DNA of 64,000 nucleotides from Asterochloris sp. CNOR1 (taxonomy: Eukaryota; Chlorophyta; Trebouxiophyceae; Trebouxiales; Trebouxiaceae). The notes below the pieces were generated by a model. The model did not search any database and was not told where the DNA came from. It saw nothing but the letters and a program-made list of their open reading frames with translations. The stretch spans positions 1,674,001 to 1,738,000 of the forward strand of contig OZ017763.1 in the NCBI GenBank assembly GCA_963969365.1. The letters are read 5' to 3'. Numbering within the stretch: the stretch's first letter is position 1; every line of letters begins with the position of its first letter. Both the position numbers and the translations under genes were made by a program. Shown here piece after piece: positions 1-10,785 of the stretch.

Positions 1-154
1 ACTGCATAGGCCTGCTTGCTGAGCCACCTGCTTTTGCAAAAGTAGACAGGGAGCTGCTTGCGATATACCTGGTGCAATCGGATGCTCCCCATTAGAAGTG
101 CTGGCTAGGCCCTCACGAAGTATGCTCTGGGTGCACCCCAGTCCAGGCAATTAC

Positions 155-3100
155 CTGAATAGTCGGCGATGCCCCCCATCACATCCAGGCGGCCTGGCGC
201 CCTCGTCACAATCACGTCTGTCTGCAGCTCAGGCCAATAAAAAAATGTCAGCAGACATCTGCAGCAGCACATGCTTGACAGCCATGCAGTGCTGCAGGGT
301 GCAGACAGCCTTGCCGTGAACGTGAACACAGCTCCACAGCTGCTGAGTATGACAGTGTGCGCTTCCACCACAAGCTTGCGAGCTGTATTCAGGGATGATG
401 GCTGCAGTACAGTATGGCTTATACACAATTTCGCTGCCGTCAGACACACTGCCCACCTGCCACTGGAACAGACCCCTAGCCGCCTGCATCTCGGGCAGCT
501 CTGCAGCTGCCTCCTCAGCACTCGGCCCGGGACCGCCCAAGGCAGCCAGCAGCTGCAGGAACCTGATGGTGTCAGGGCAGCGTTCCAAGCTGGCTGCGCC
601 TGCAGGGGGCGGCACAGCAAAAGTTATGTCCATGCTCCATCCAGTGCCAGCCAGCATTGCCAACTGCAGCAGGGGCAGTCATGTAGGTGCAGACATGGTT
701 GCCAACCAGCCAGGCAAGTGGGACAGTATTGGCCAAGCAGCAGCTCTGACAGCCAGAAGCGTCAGTCACTCAAGGCAGCATTGTGCATGCAGCACATCTC
801 TGCTTTGGACCACAGAACAGCCTCCGGGCCCTCCTGGAGCCACTTTCACACCACAACAGCACTCCCATGCCATCAAGCCCTATGTGCCATGTTCAACAGC
901 CTCTCACATGTCTGCAAGCCCTGTCCTCAGCAGGACAGGACAGTGTTCCCACCACAATGTAGCAGCCTCACCTTTCAGCACTTCAAAGGTGTCCAACACT
1001 GTCTTCAGTGTGGCCTGCCTTGCTTTTGCGCTGGTGGGTGATTCCCCCTGCACCTCCTCAGGTATGTCTAGGCCCCTAGTGTACCACTCTGGCACGTCCA
1101 CCTGCACTGCACGCAGACAAATGTCAAAAACAGTTGCTCATCTGGTTTCCCTGTCTCTGCTGCAGTGTGATGAATCTATAAGCTGGTCAGCTGTAATAGC
1201 ACGAGCAGCCGTGTGTGGAATGCAGGCGGATTGGCGTGGGCAGATCAGTTGAGAGACCTGCACCCTGTGCTGCAAGACGGCCAAATCAGAGGGGGCCATG
1301 CCCTTAAATCTTGCTGTGTCCAAGTGCACAGGCAGACCACTGCCTCATGAAGCTGCAGCATCACATCGGTCAGAGATCTTCATGCAAGGTGGCACCACTG
1401 GGCGCACTGACCTGGCCCCTACGAGCATTGCGCTGCATCATGTAGCCCCAGACGACAGCATCCCGCAGCCGCACCGACCCTGCCCGGCTGAGGGAGCGGT
1501 CCGGCCCTGTCCCAGTAAAAGCGGAACCATCTGTTGGGGCCATGTATCCCTTGTCCTTGGCAATCTGCAGCAGCAGCTTGGTGGCCACTGCAGCACCGTC
1601 AGTGGGCTCCCTGCAGCAGGATTGGGGTTACAGCTTGATACAGGTCCACCGGAGTGGCCACTGACACCACCATCCAGCTGAGCGGTAGAAGATGTTTGCT
1701 GAATAGGCTTGCACAGCGGTGTGGTTGCCACAGCCAGCAAAAGGGTTTTCCTGCAGCACTCTTGCAGGCCGCAATCCACTTCGATGAGGTATAGTCAAGG
1801 TCAATTTGCAAGAACCCCGGCAGCTGCCCTGCCAGGCCTTTCCCACAGCCAGCCTTGCCAAGGTTGTGATACATATCACACTGCTTTGCCCTCAAGGAAG
1901 GCCCTGCCTGAGAGGCAGCCTGCTGCTTTGGGCAAGCAGGGTTCATGCACGCTGTGCAACCACCTGTAATGGGGCTTCATGGTGGCAGCCTTCTCCAGGA
2001 AGGGTGCCCAGTTGAGCGCCAAGAAGTCCTTACGGTTCATTTCCAAGGCAAAGCCATGCAACTCCAGCAGCTTGCGCAGAAAAGGCTCCTGCAGGGAACC
2101 AACAAAACGGTTGTATCAAAGACGCGTGTGCGTCATGCAGAGGGGCTGCGCCTGCTGCTTCACAGCCAAATGTTGCCGTCAGTGCACATGGCAGAAACCA
2201 GCAGATTGATGCAAGCTTGATGTCAGCTCAGAGAGTGTTGTCCACTATGGTGCACCTCGCTGCCATCAATGCTGATACACCCCTGCTCCAGGTGCTACTG
2301 CTCTTCTGTTGTGTGTCAACATGGGCAACATGCAAGCAGCAAGCAGGGGGTGACTGAACAGCCTGCAGATGCATGTGGACCTCCTCTACGCAAGCAGATG
2401 GCGCAGGCCCTTGCATGAGGAGGTCAGCATGACTCTATTCCAGACATCCACATGGTTGCCTTCAGACACCTCTTTTGACTGGCCACATACCAAACTTGGA
2501 TTCTGGCAGCGCCCATTAGTTGCCTGTTGGCAGGGTTTGCCGAACATGTGCTCTCCCAGCAGCCATCCCTGGGGCAGCCAAAGTCATTGAACAGGATGTT
2601 GAAGGAAAGTGCCTGTGGCTGCCTTCAGTTGTCCTTGACAACCACTCTTCCACTCATCTCTGCACATCTGCACCAAAGAGAACCTCAACTTAGCTCACAC
2701 TGTGACCCGGCCCACCTCGTTGAAGAAGTCTCGCCGGATGAACACAAAGGGCTTGTTGTGCGCCAGCACCTCTGACATGGTCCCGTACCCGATCTTGCCC
2801 ACCACGCAGTCGCACGCATTCACCTGCATCAAGCACGCTGGCCATGTTGCCAAGAGATAGTGCAGCAGGCTGCCCCATGGCCAGTGCCCACTACCAGCTC
2901 CTGCCACCCTTTCCTTGGACTCCTGCATGTTGAGAAGCCTCTCTGACATGCTCGCATACCCAGTCTTGCCCATCGTGCAGTTGCATGAATTGTGCAGCGA
3001 CTGCTTGACATACTGCCCATGCTTGGCGTATCAGGCGCCTGTACACACCATGCTGCATCGGCCATGCAGGAGTGCTCAGACGCTTCAGCTGCAGGACCAC

Positions 3101-6100
3101 GGGCCTGTGACAGGCACTGGTCAGGACTGGCTGCAGTGCCAGTCAAAATGAAGATGCATGCAGCACCTCAGCCTCGTGCGCACTGGTTCTGGCCACTTCA
3201 GGTGCTCTCCCGTGGTGCACAGCATCAATGGCTGTTGCAATGGCCGGGCTTGCGCCAGCTCCACACGCACACGGCAGCTGATTAGCCTGGCAGGACCGCA
3301 CTGCCATGGCCGCAGAGCAGTACCGCCGTCTCTCACCAGGTCTGGAGTGTAGGCGTCCCCAGCAGCCAGCTGGAAGTTGGGGGGCAGGGGCTGCGCTGTC
3401 AGGGGCCGGCCCCCGCTGCAGATCACACACACCCAGCCCGGCGGCAACGTCTCCCTCGTCAGGCACCAGTTGCCTGGCGGCTGGGCGCCAAACATGAAGA
3501 GAGCCAGCTTGGTGGCAGGGTCTGGCAGTTGTAGCTCCTGTCGCACCTGCAGTACAGGAGGAGCTTGCTGGTCCTTGCAGGCCATACTGTGAATGTGACC
3601 GTGTATACGGGCCGTTCTGGGGCAGGAGCAAGTGGTCCCCAATCTGGGATCTCTGTGATGACTTCACACATATAAGAGTACTGTGGATGCCATGGGACCA
3701 CCGGAGTCAATGTAGATACACCCACCTCCTCCCGACTCCTCCTTGCGTGCCTGACCACCAGAGGCACGTCCACCACGTCCTTGAAGGCTGGCATGGGGCT
3801 GTAGCCTGGCAGCCTCAGCACCACATCAGCCTGCGACAGGTCCTCTGCCACCTGCCACACCTGCAGGGGCTACTGGGAGGCTTAGTAACTCAGGCCCGCC
3901 TGGTCATGTCTTGTGCCCAAGGCAGCTTGAGAACCACGAACCAGCCGGGGACAGGTCCTCTGCCACATGCCGCACCTGCACGAGGAACGGCAGTAAGCTT
4001 TGATCAGTGCAGGGTTCAAAGCTGGCATGGGGCTGTGGCCAGGCAGCCTCAGCACCCCATCCGCTGGGGGCAGGTCTTCTGCAATATGCCAGACCTGTAC
4101 GATGCGCAACAATGAGCCGTGATCAGTGAAGGGCTCAATGCTGGCATGCGGTTGCGGCCAGGCAGCCTGAGCCTCCGCTCAGTCTGGGACAGGTCTTCTG
4201 CCACCTGCCACGCCTTCATGTGCTGCACACATACATGAGTGACTTCAAGACCAGCACGGGGCTGTAGCCATTAGACAATCGTCAGCCTGCAAGAGGTCCT
4301 CTGCCACGCGTCAGACCCGCAGAGGGATCAGCAAGGAGCCCTGGTTGGTGAACGCTGCCAAGCTTGCTAGGCACCGCATCAGCCTGGGAAGGGTCCTACG
4401 ACACCTGCCACACTTGCAGGCCGCACAGCAGGTTGTCTGAGCTTGCTCAATAAACAGAGCACAATTCTGCAGGTGCTGCTGGGCTGAGGGACCTGGCATG
4501 ACTGCACATGTCATGCAGTGACTTTGATGAAGTGCCTGCAAACAGCTTCAGCACAGATGGGCCTTAGACAGACCCGCTCCACCTGCAGATGAAGGGTGCT
4601 GATGCTGACTGAGCAGACGTGCCGGCATGCTCAGCAAGCGTCAGCTCCTTTGATCTGCAGGTAGAACAGATTAATCTCCGGCTGGCTAACTGTGCTGCAG
4701 CTGTTTGCAGGCACCCTTTGAGTCATTGCATGACATGTGCAGGCAAGCAGTCAATGAGCAAGCACAGCAGCTGTTGAGGGCACCACCAGCAATCAGGCAG
4801 CAAGTAGACAGGCTCAGCCACCAGCTGGGCCCACGTGAACTTCTGGTGCACAAAATGTGGCCATGGGGTACGAAGTGGCTCCAAAGACAAGTCCACTACA
4901 GCCCAGCTCCTGATGGGTTGTGGCTGCCTGTCTGCAGCGAATCATTCCTGGTACACAAAGCAAACACGATGCAGACTCATAACCAGACGCAGCATCTGCC
5001 TGCCATTGCACAGGCGTATATACACCACGCAGCGGTAAGTCAGGCCCCACACAGGCCTCACATAGGGACATCTGAATTTGGCGTGCAGCTTGACATAAAG
5101 CCAGCAGAGGGAGCAGCAGCCCTCCTCACAAGGAGGCAGGCCCTTAACAGGTACGCTGGAATGAGGTGAGACATCTTGAGATGCTGACATCTTGAGAAGC
5201 CAGTTGATGGGTCTCGGCTGCTCACCATCTTGCGCCATTTGCTGGAAGTCCGGCTGCAGTACTCACTGAAGACAAAGTCTACAAGGCAGGGCGGGAGCAC
5301 TTCAGCAAGCATGTGAGCAGTTGAGTCAGGAAGGGAGGCAGATGAGCGCCATGCAGACCAGGCACATTGGTGTCGACAGAACATGTGCAATCGTATGTGG
5401 GCAGGTGTGCACCACCATGGGCGCCATGCATGCTCAGTCTGAGGCGCGGGCAAGACTTTTTTGACACAGTCTGTACCTCATGCAGTGAAAGATGGTGAAG
5501 CTGATGAACACAGCGGCAGCATGGCGATGTGAACACAGACATAGGTTGGCTAAGGTGGCGGGAGCTATCTCAGCCCACTGAAGTGACCTAAAAGCAGGAG
5601 AGCATCACCAGAGGCAACCCCCAGCTGTTGGTGGCATGCTGGAGTATCAAGCTCATGGTGCACACGCAGGGTAGAGTGATGCTGCAGGCAGCTGTGACAA
5701 GCCCAACCTGCAGACCTGCAACGTGTGGTGTGGGCTCACCCCAGCTGAAGTTGCTGATGCACACACAGGGCACCCCCGCCAACTTGGCGGCAGCGCAGGC
5801 CAGGGGAACTGTGTCAGATACCACCAGGTCGGCCCGGGTTGCCTTGAGCCAGCCCATCTGCAGGCACAGTGCACTTGCAGGCTGTAGCAACCCAGAGGTC
5901 TGCTGCTGCGCCCAGGTGGCAGCAAAGGCTGATGCAGCCGCTGCCTTCCAGAGCAGCCTGCAACCCAGATGCCACAATGGCAGCAGCCCATGCCAAAAGC
6001 TGTGCTGGAAAATCCCCCATATGCAACACAGCTTAAGGCCACACGGGTGCAACTTACTGCAGTCTGCCCACATCGAGCCGTGCAGACTGACACTTTGCAA

Positions 6101-6902
6101 CACTGAGACAGCTGTGGGCTGACCTCTGTCTCTAGCATGCTCTCCCTGTTGGCCACAGCAGTCTGCCAGTACACCTCCAGGGAGGCCTTCATGTCCACAC
6201 TGCAGCAGCAGGCAGCATGTGGGCCATCCTCTTCCTGGGCTGTGGCTGAGCTTGCAACAGCACATCGGAAGGGCACACGTAGCGTGTTTTGGGTCGCTAG
6301 CCAGCCATGTGGGTTCCTGAGCAAGGCATGCCTGCCCATGAGGGGTTACATGGCGTGCATAACTGCATATGGCGATGGAGGGTGGACTGTGCATTCTCCA
6401 TCAAGCCACAGGCTGTGTGCGCTGTCTTGTGGCATGGCTGAAATTTGTATGCTGACAGGCTGGGGTTGTGCTGTGTGTGACACAGCAGTCCTACCTGAAG
6501 GCATCGCTTTGCTTGCTGCCACTGTCAAGCACAGCCTTGCGGAAGGAGAAGCTGCAGCACAGGGCACAGATGAGTGGGGCCTCATGTGGTTGCTAAATGA
6601 GGGACGCAGACAAGAGCATGTCTGCTTCGATGCCAAAGGCAGACCCAACCTTGGCGATTTGATCTCCTGCTTGAAGAACGCTGCAGGCGCACCGCTGACA
6701 GCCACAACTGAATGGCCAGCCTGTGTAAGGTGCTTGGCAATCTCGATCTCTCTGGTGGCATGACCTGGGCGCATGACATTGTGCTGTGCTGGCAGTGTCC
6801 AGAGTCATGAATATGGCTGTGGCGAGGCCAGGACAATGCACACTCACCCAGGCCATGGCCGGTGATGTAAAACACAATCAGAAGGCTGTCCTCCATGTTC
6901 AA
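155..6902 (-). CDS. ARA1: L-arabinokinase, 3' part beyond the left edge
   Basis: Phosphorylates L-arabinose to L-arabinose 1-phosphate for UDP-arabinose salvage; the plant enzyme fuses an N-terminal glycosyltransferase-like domain to a GHMP kinase. Exons (minus): 6902-6848, 6764-6650, 6551-6495, 6199-6124, 5857-5740, 5278-5226, 3860-3726, 3546-3337, 2823-2716, 2088-1964, 1610-1412, 1101-972, 599-457, 221-155. All phases close and give 530 residues. Landmarks in order are ITGHGLGHATREIEIAKHL, ADLVVSDTVPLACAAAKLAG, SNFSW, AEDLSQADVVLRLPGYSPMP, GKIGYGTMSEVL, FIRRDFFNE and, at the last exon, RAPGRLDVMGGIADYSG, which opens the kinase domain. These match the plant protein along its length. The ATP loop and the rest of the kinase lie off the window. 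The start is the first ATG, just before the conserved ITGHG segment; a second ATG follows two codons later. Introns 6 and 8 hold decayed copies of exons 7 and 9. Confidence 0.95.
2915..2990 (-). repeat. decayed copy of arabinokinase exon 9 in intron 8
   Basis: Reads NCTMGKTGYASMSERLLNMQ on the minus strand, against DCVVGKIGYGTMSEVLAHNK in the true exon at 2716-2823. The copy sits about 145 bases upstream of the exon and lacks its 3' half (the FVFIRRDFFNE part). Similarity is plain at base level across about 65 bases. Confidence 0.85.
3780..4430 (-). repeat. tandem array of decayed copies of arabinokinase exon 7
   Basis: The real exon start (acceptor at 3861, residues VWQVAEDLSQADVVLRLPGY) is followed, going upstream through intron 6, by at least five weaker copies. 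They lie at about 3900-3978, 4014-4100, 4138-4212, 4250-4322 and 4350-4422. Each keeps the plus-strand core of a CTGCCACA-like block, a GACAGGTC-like block and a GGCTGTAGCCA-like block, at a period of about 100-120 bases. The 4014-4100 copy still reads VWHIAEDLPPADGVLRLPGH in frame. Others carry stops or frame changes. The working exon is the one nearest the rest of the coding sequence. Confidence 0.85.
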
Positions 6903-7059
6903 GATCTCGGATCGCGCTCAAATTCCATCACCGCCCGAATTAAACAGCACTGCCAAGAGCCAACAGCACAGACAGCTTTCTGCATTCGAGCTCTGAGACA
7001 GGTCAGTCCTTCATTTGCCCCTAGAAAGCGGGTTTCCATATCTTGGGCTCTCTACATAA

Positions 7060-7160
7060 GTCATATTATTGCAGGCCATGTGACACCCCGCAACATGTCA
7101 TATTATCACAGGCCATGTGACACCCGGCATCATATTTACAGGCCATGTGACACCCTGTGA
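7060..7160. repeat. three short tandem repeats upstream of the arabinokinase gene
   Basis: Three copies of a unit containing TCATATT, then CAGGCCATGTGACACCC, at periods of about 37 and 32 bases. They lie about 160-260 bases upstream of the arabinokinase start codon, so they may fall in its promoter. The rest of 6903-7340 shows no gene that I can support. Confidence 0.8.
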
Positions 7161-8025
7161 CAAGTCGACCCTGAGAGGTTGATGCCAGCTCGGTGGTCCA
7201 CCTAGTTGCTTAGTTACAGGCCTTCATTAGCCACGGATTACCTTCAGTGAGCCTCCACATTGACAGCTGTTATTTCCCTAGCTTATGCAGCAGGACCAGC
7301 TTCTCCATGCACACCTGCTCCTCTCCAATGCGCAGCTGCTTCTCCTGTCAATGCAGGTCACCAGACTCATTCTGCCAGCCATTCTGGCTTGGTGCTGCGC
7401 AGCTCATAGAAATCCATTTCCACCATGCTGATCTTGCCCTCCACAACCTCAATCTGCTGTTCCAGCGGGAAAAGCTCATGAGTGGTAACCAATGTGCTGG
7501 ATGCAGCTTGCAAAAAAAGGACACAGAGCATCGGCAGCACCCTGAATCTGCAATACAGTGAGGAATCTCAGAACAGCCAGCAGCTTCACACGCTACCAGC
7601 ACTGCCTTTTCACCTCAGTGTCTGCTTGAAGGGAGGCGTCCTCATGCAGGATGTGCTTGTGGACATGGGCCCGGGTGATTGGCCTGCTGAAAATTGATCA
7701 TAGCAAACCTCGCTGTTGACCTCCTCTGAACAGCTTGGCTTGTGTGACCCATGGGCCTCGTAGAGTTCAAGCTGTACTGCAAGGTGCTTGCTTTTATCTG
7801 TCAGCCTTATAGCCAAGATGATCTGGTGGATGCCTTCATGCATGTCTACACTGCGTCAACCCCAGCACCCATCTTCTCAAAGGTGCCTGTGCTTCATCAG
7901 TGGTTCACAGAGGCGTACTGTATGATTGAGCACATGAGTTCAAAGAAGGGCAAGGCGTCCTGCACGAGGCCCAGACAGGATGTGCCAGGCTGAGACAGCA
8001 TGACATGTACATCAGTGATGGGCCA

Positions 8026-10433
8026 TCAACTCAGGTCCTGGCTGGTGGCAGCAATGGTCCAAGATCTAACCTGCTCACTAAATGGCGTGTGTTCAATGCT
8101 GTGAGGTGGGCAGGACATGCCCAATGATTTATGTCCCTCTGGGTTGCGCAACAGCCTGTTCAATGCTGTACTGTACTCGGCATCCACCTGAGGTCCCAGC
8201 ATGGCATTCAGGCGCTGCCTTGTGCGCTTGGCTGCAGCTGATTGGGTAAAGTGCTTGGCCTGAGTACCACCAGCATCTCCAGCAGCTTCTCTGGAGGTAC
8301 CAGGATCCCCATGAGCTTCCCCTGAGGGGCCCCCATCCTCCGAGCTGCCACCAGGAGCATCTGGCAACAGCTCATCATCCTGGCCGCTCTCCTCCCCTGC
8401 CGCCAGGCCATCGCCTGCGAGAAATCATCAGGACCTGAGAAGTCTGTGATGCTTTTAAAGAACGGCGCCACTGCATGCTTCGCATTCAGATCAGCAGTTT
8501 GGCAGACCACTCCTTACCTGATGGCATCTTAGCTGCCGTCTCTGTCAGCAAGTGCCGCATGCAAGCCACAGCCACACGCCGTTCAGCATCGTTGGGCTTG
8601 TGGTACATCAGGTGCAGCTCCTGGTCAGAGTGGTGGAGAATCATGTGGTCATTGAAGTCCCCTCCAAAAACAGGCACCTTGCTGTTCTCAATGTCCTTGC
8701 AGTCAACAAGGCGCATCTGCTGAATGGCTATGGCTTGAGCAGCCACCTGCGTCCACATGCAGCCTACGCCACCCCGCTCTGCAGCAGAGTTCCAAAAGCT
8801 GAGCTGGAGTGGCTGCTGCATTTTGCACTGCAACTGAACATATGATGCAGTGGCATGCGGGTCCTCCCAGATCACTAGAGTCCATGCCTCTGGAGTCAGC
8901 CCAGCTACTCACCTTCCAAGCGCTTGGTGGTCTTTGACTCATAGAATCCTGCTATGTACCTCAGCAACCTGAGCAGCTGAACTTCATTTGGCTGCTGGCC
9001 TGGCCTCAAATGCAGCCTCTCTACTGCCTGCATTGCAAGATATGAGGTGCCTAGCCTTAATGATGAGCAAGCCACCCAGTGCCTACCTTGGACATATTAA
9101 TGATGTGCAGATGTGGGACCAATGCAGGCATCCACCCACCTGAGCTGAGATTACCACAAAGTCTGTCTTGCTACCGTTGATGACCATATTGGCGTCCAGG
9201 AAGCTAGCTCTCAGAAATGATTGATTGGTGATGGCCAGAACATCTTGCCCATCAAGGGCAATGTGGTCCTTCAGCCACTGGACACCTGCTTTGACATCTA
9301 CTGGATTTGTCTCAGACCCCACCCACCTGCAAACCAGAAGGATTGTCGTCGTACCTGTCAATACACAACAAGAGCGTGACGAAGGGGATGGAGAGGCGTC
9401 CTCTGCACAAAGGGGTCTCACTTGAACTTGCGGAGTGCGGTTGGCATCAATGATTTGTCTGGCGCCAGGCAGCAAGGCACTGCCAGGTTGCGGCAAGCTG
9501 TCAAGCCGAGGCGCTTCAGAGCCTCAAACATGTTGGTGCTGTTGCATGATGAGGCCTGAAGGTTCAACTCATCCTTCATTGCAGCTCGCAAACCGGTCAT
9601 GAGCGGACCCAGCAGCTCGGATGACAGAGCTTTCACAAACTCTCCAAAGCCGTCTGCAGGAAGGACCTGATGTCAGAGGAAAGTACTCAACCATGCCACG
9701 CCAGAAAACATTGGCATTCACCTCCAAGAGAGCTAGGACCTGCTATCGCTGCACGGGAGGGCAATGTTGCGCTGAGTGCACCTGCAAACATACAATCCCG
9801 TTCAAAGCAAGCTCAGCTGGATGACTCTGGATGTTGGGCCTGGCCATGACCCTGGTGTCCCACACATCACAACAAGGCACAGCACATGATCGTCATGGTG
9901 GCCTCTACCATGACAAGCAGCTCAGCATTCTTGAGTCTTTGCACTTACGGCGCACTGAGAAGAGCTCATGAGGTTTGCATTTCCTGGGCGCTCAAGCTCC
10001 AAGGCATCCACACTTCGCGTCAAGGCATCATCACTCACGCTTTTCAATCACTGCAAAAAATGCTGACTTAAAAGACTGCTTACCCTGCAGCCCGATGGTG
10101 CAGCCCTGGTGGGGTGGACAGAGCAGGTCCTGATGTGCCCTGCATGCCCAAGCTCTAGGGCCTCCGCCAGCCCTGGTAGCAGGACCCTGGACAGTGCCTC
10201 CCGCAAGGCGCAGCCCCTGCTGCCGCACGCCATGCAGGTCAAATCTTGCAGCCCTGATTGGGATCCTCACCTCCGGCCACCTGTTGCGTTTCGAATCTCT
10301 CCAGCCGATCCTCTGCTTCCTTCCATATGATCTGGAGCTTTGATGACTTGTCAGGATCCTTCTCATTCAGCCATGCTTTCTTGGCCTCCTTCACATGTAT
10401 CTCCAGCTTCTCCAGATAGTGCTCAGCGTCCAT
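8026..10433 (-). pseudogene. PD-(D/E)XK nuclease-like protein (Crinkler-like), gene or broken gene
   Basis: Not firmly recognised. A likely first exon at 10433-10271 starts MDAEHYLEKLEIHVKEAKKAW (charged helix), followed by 10244-10084. Further coding-looking blocks are 9740-9424 (helical; contains FWRGMVEYFPL and ALSSELLGPLMTGLRAAM), about 9287-9142 (WLKDHIALDGQDVLAI, ending GSKTDFVVISAQ), 8968-8913 (YIAGFYESKTTKRLEG), 8745-8518 (AAQAIAIQQMRLVDC, then VPVFGGDFNDHMIL) and 8413-8026 (a low-complexity acidic and Gly-rich stretch, then a basic helix). The order D (TDFVV), ExK (YESK), Q (QAIAIQQ) fits a PD-(D/E)XK nuclease core like that of Crinkler-type proteins. Near 9655 the coding signal changes frame without room for an intron, and phases do not close between 8913 and 8745, so it may be broken. 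More coding-like sequence continues to about 7340, including coiled-coil-like EQQIEVVEGKISMVEMDFYE. It is divergent from the recombinase gene at 10786. Confidence 0.4.
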
Positions 10434-10785
10434 GCCTGCAGCCACCAGCATCGAGAACACTCCAAAATGGGAATCTAAGCCTCTTTGTTCATAGGTGCAC
10501 ACCATGCAGCACAAGGCACTGACAGCAGGATGTGCACACCTGCACAGTTGGTGTGGAAGTGCTCAGTTCGCTGCTGACCACTGCTTGCTGACGGCAGAAC
10601 CGTGCTTGATGGTAACAGTTTGCGACTGGCAGAGACTAAGAAGATGCAGATATGAAAGCAGCAGCAGCGTATTTCTGCTGCCTGCAAGGGCCTCCCAAAC
10701 CCTCGGTACTACTTGTCTTCCGACCTAATTGCTAGGTCAAATAACCCTAGCGCGCCAAACCAGACCGACCCACCACCACCCACCC
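10434..10785. promoter_or_regulatory. shared 5' region between two divergent genes
   Basis: These 352 bases separate the minus-strand nuclease-like start (10433) from the plus-strand recombinase start (10786). They would hold both promoters. I see no clear promoter motif or repeat. Confidence 0.3.

Noticed and set aside
271-1252. Long plus-strand frames (256 and 285 codons) over the arabinokinase gene
   Set aside because: They run antisense to well-supported exons 12 and 13 and their introns, and are Cys/Ser/His-rich shadows.
5588-6394. 268-codon minus-strand frame as a single exon
   Set aside because: It covers several short exons and introns of the arabinokinase; the spliced model matches the family and keeps phase.
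7057-7165. Short regular repeats as a possible CRISPR array
   Set aside because: Three imperfect units at unequal spacing without distinct spacers, in a eukaryotic nuclear context.
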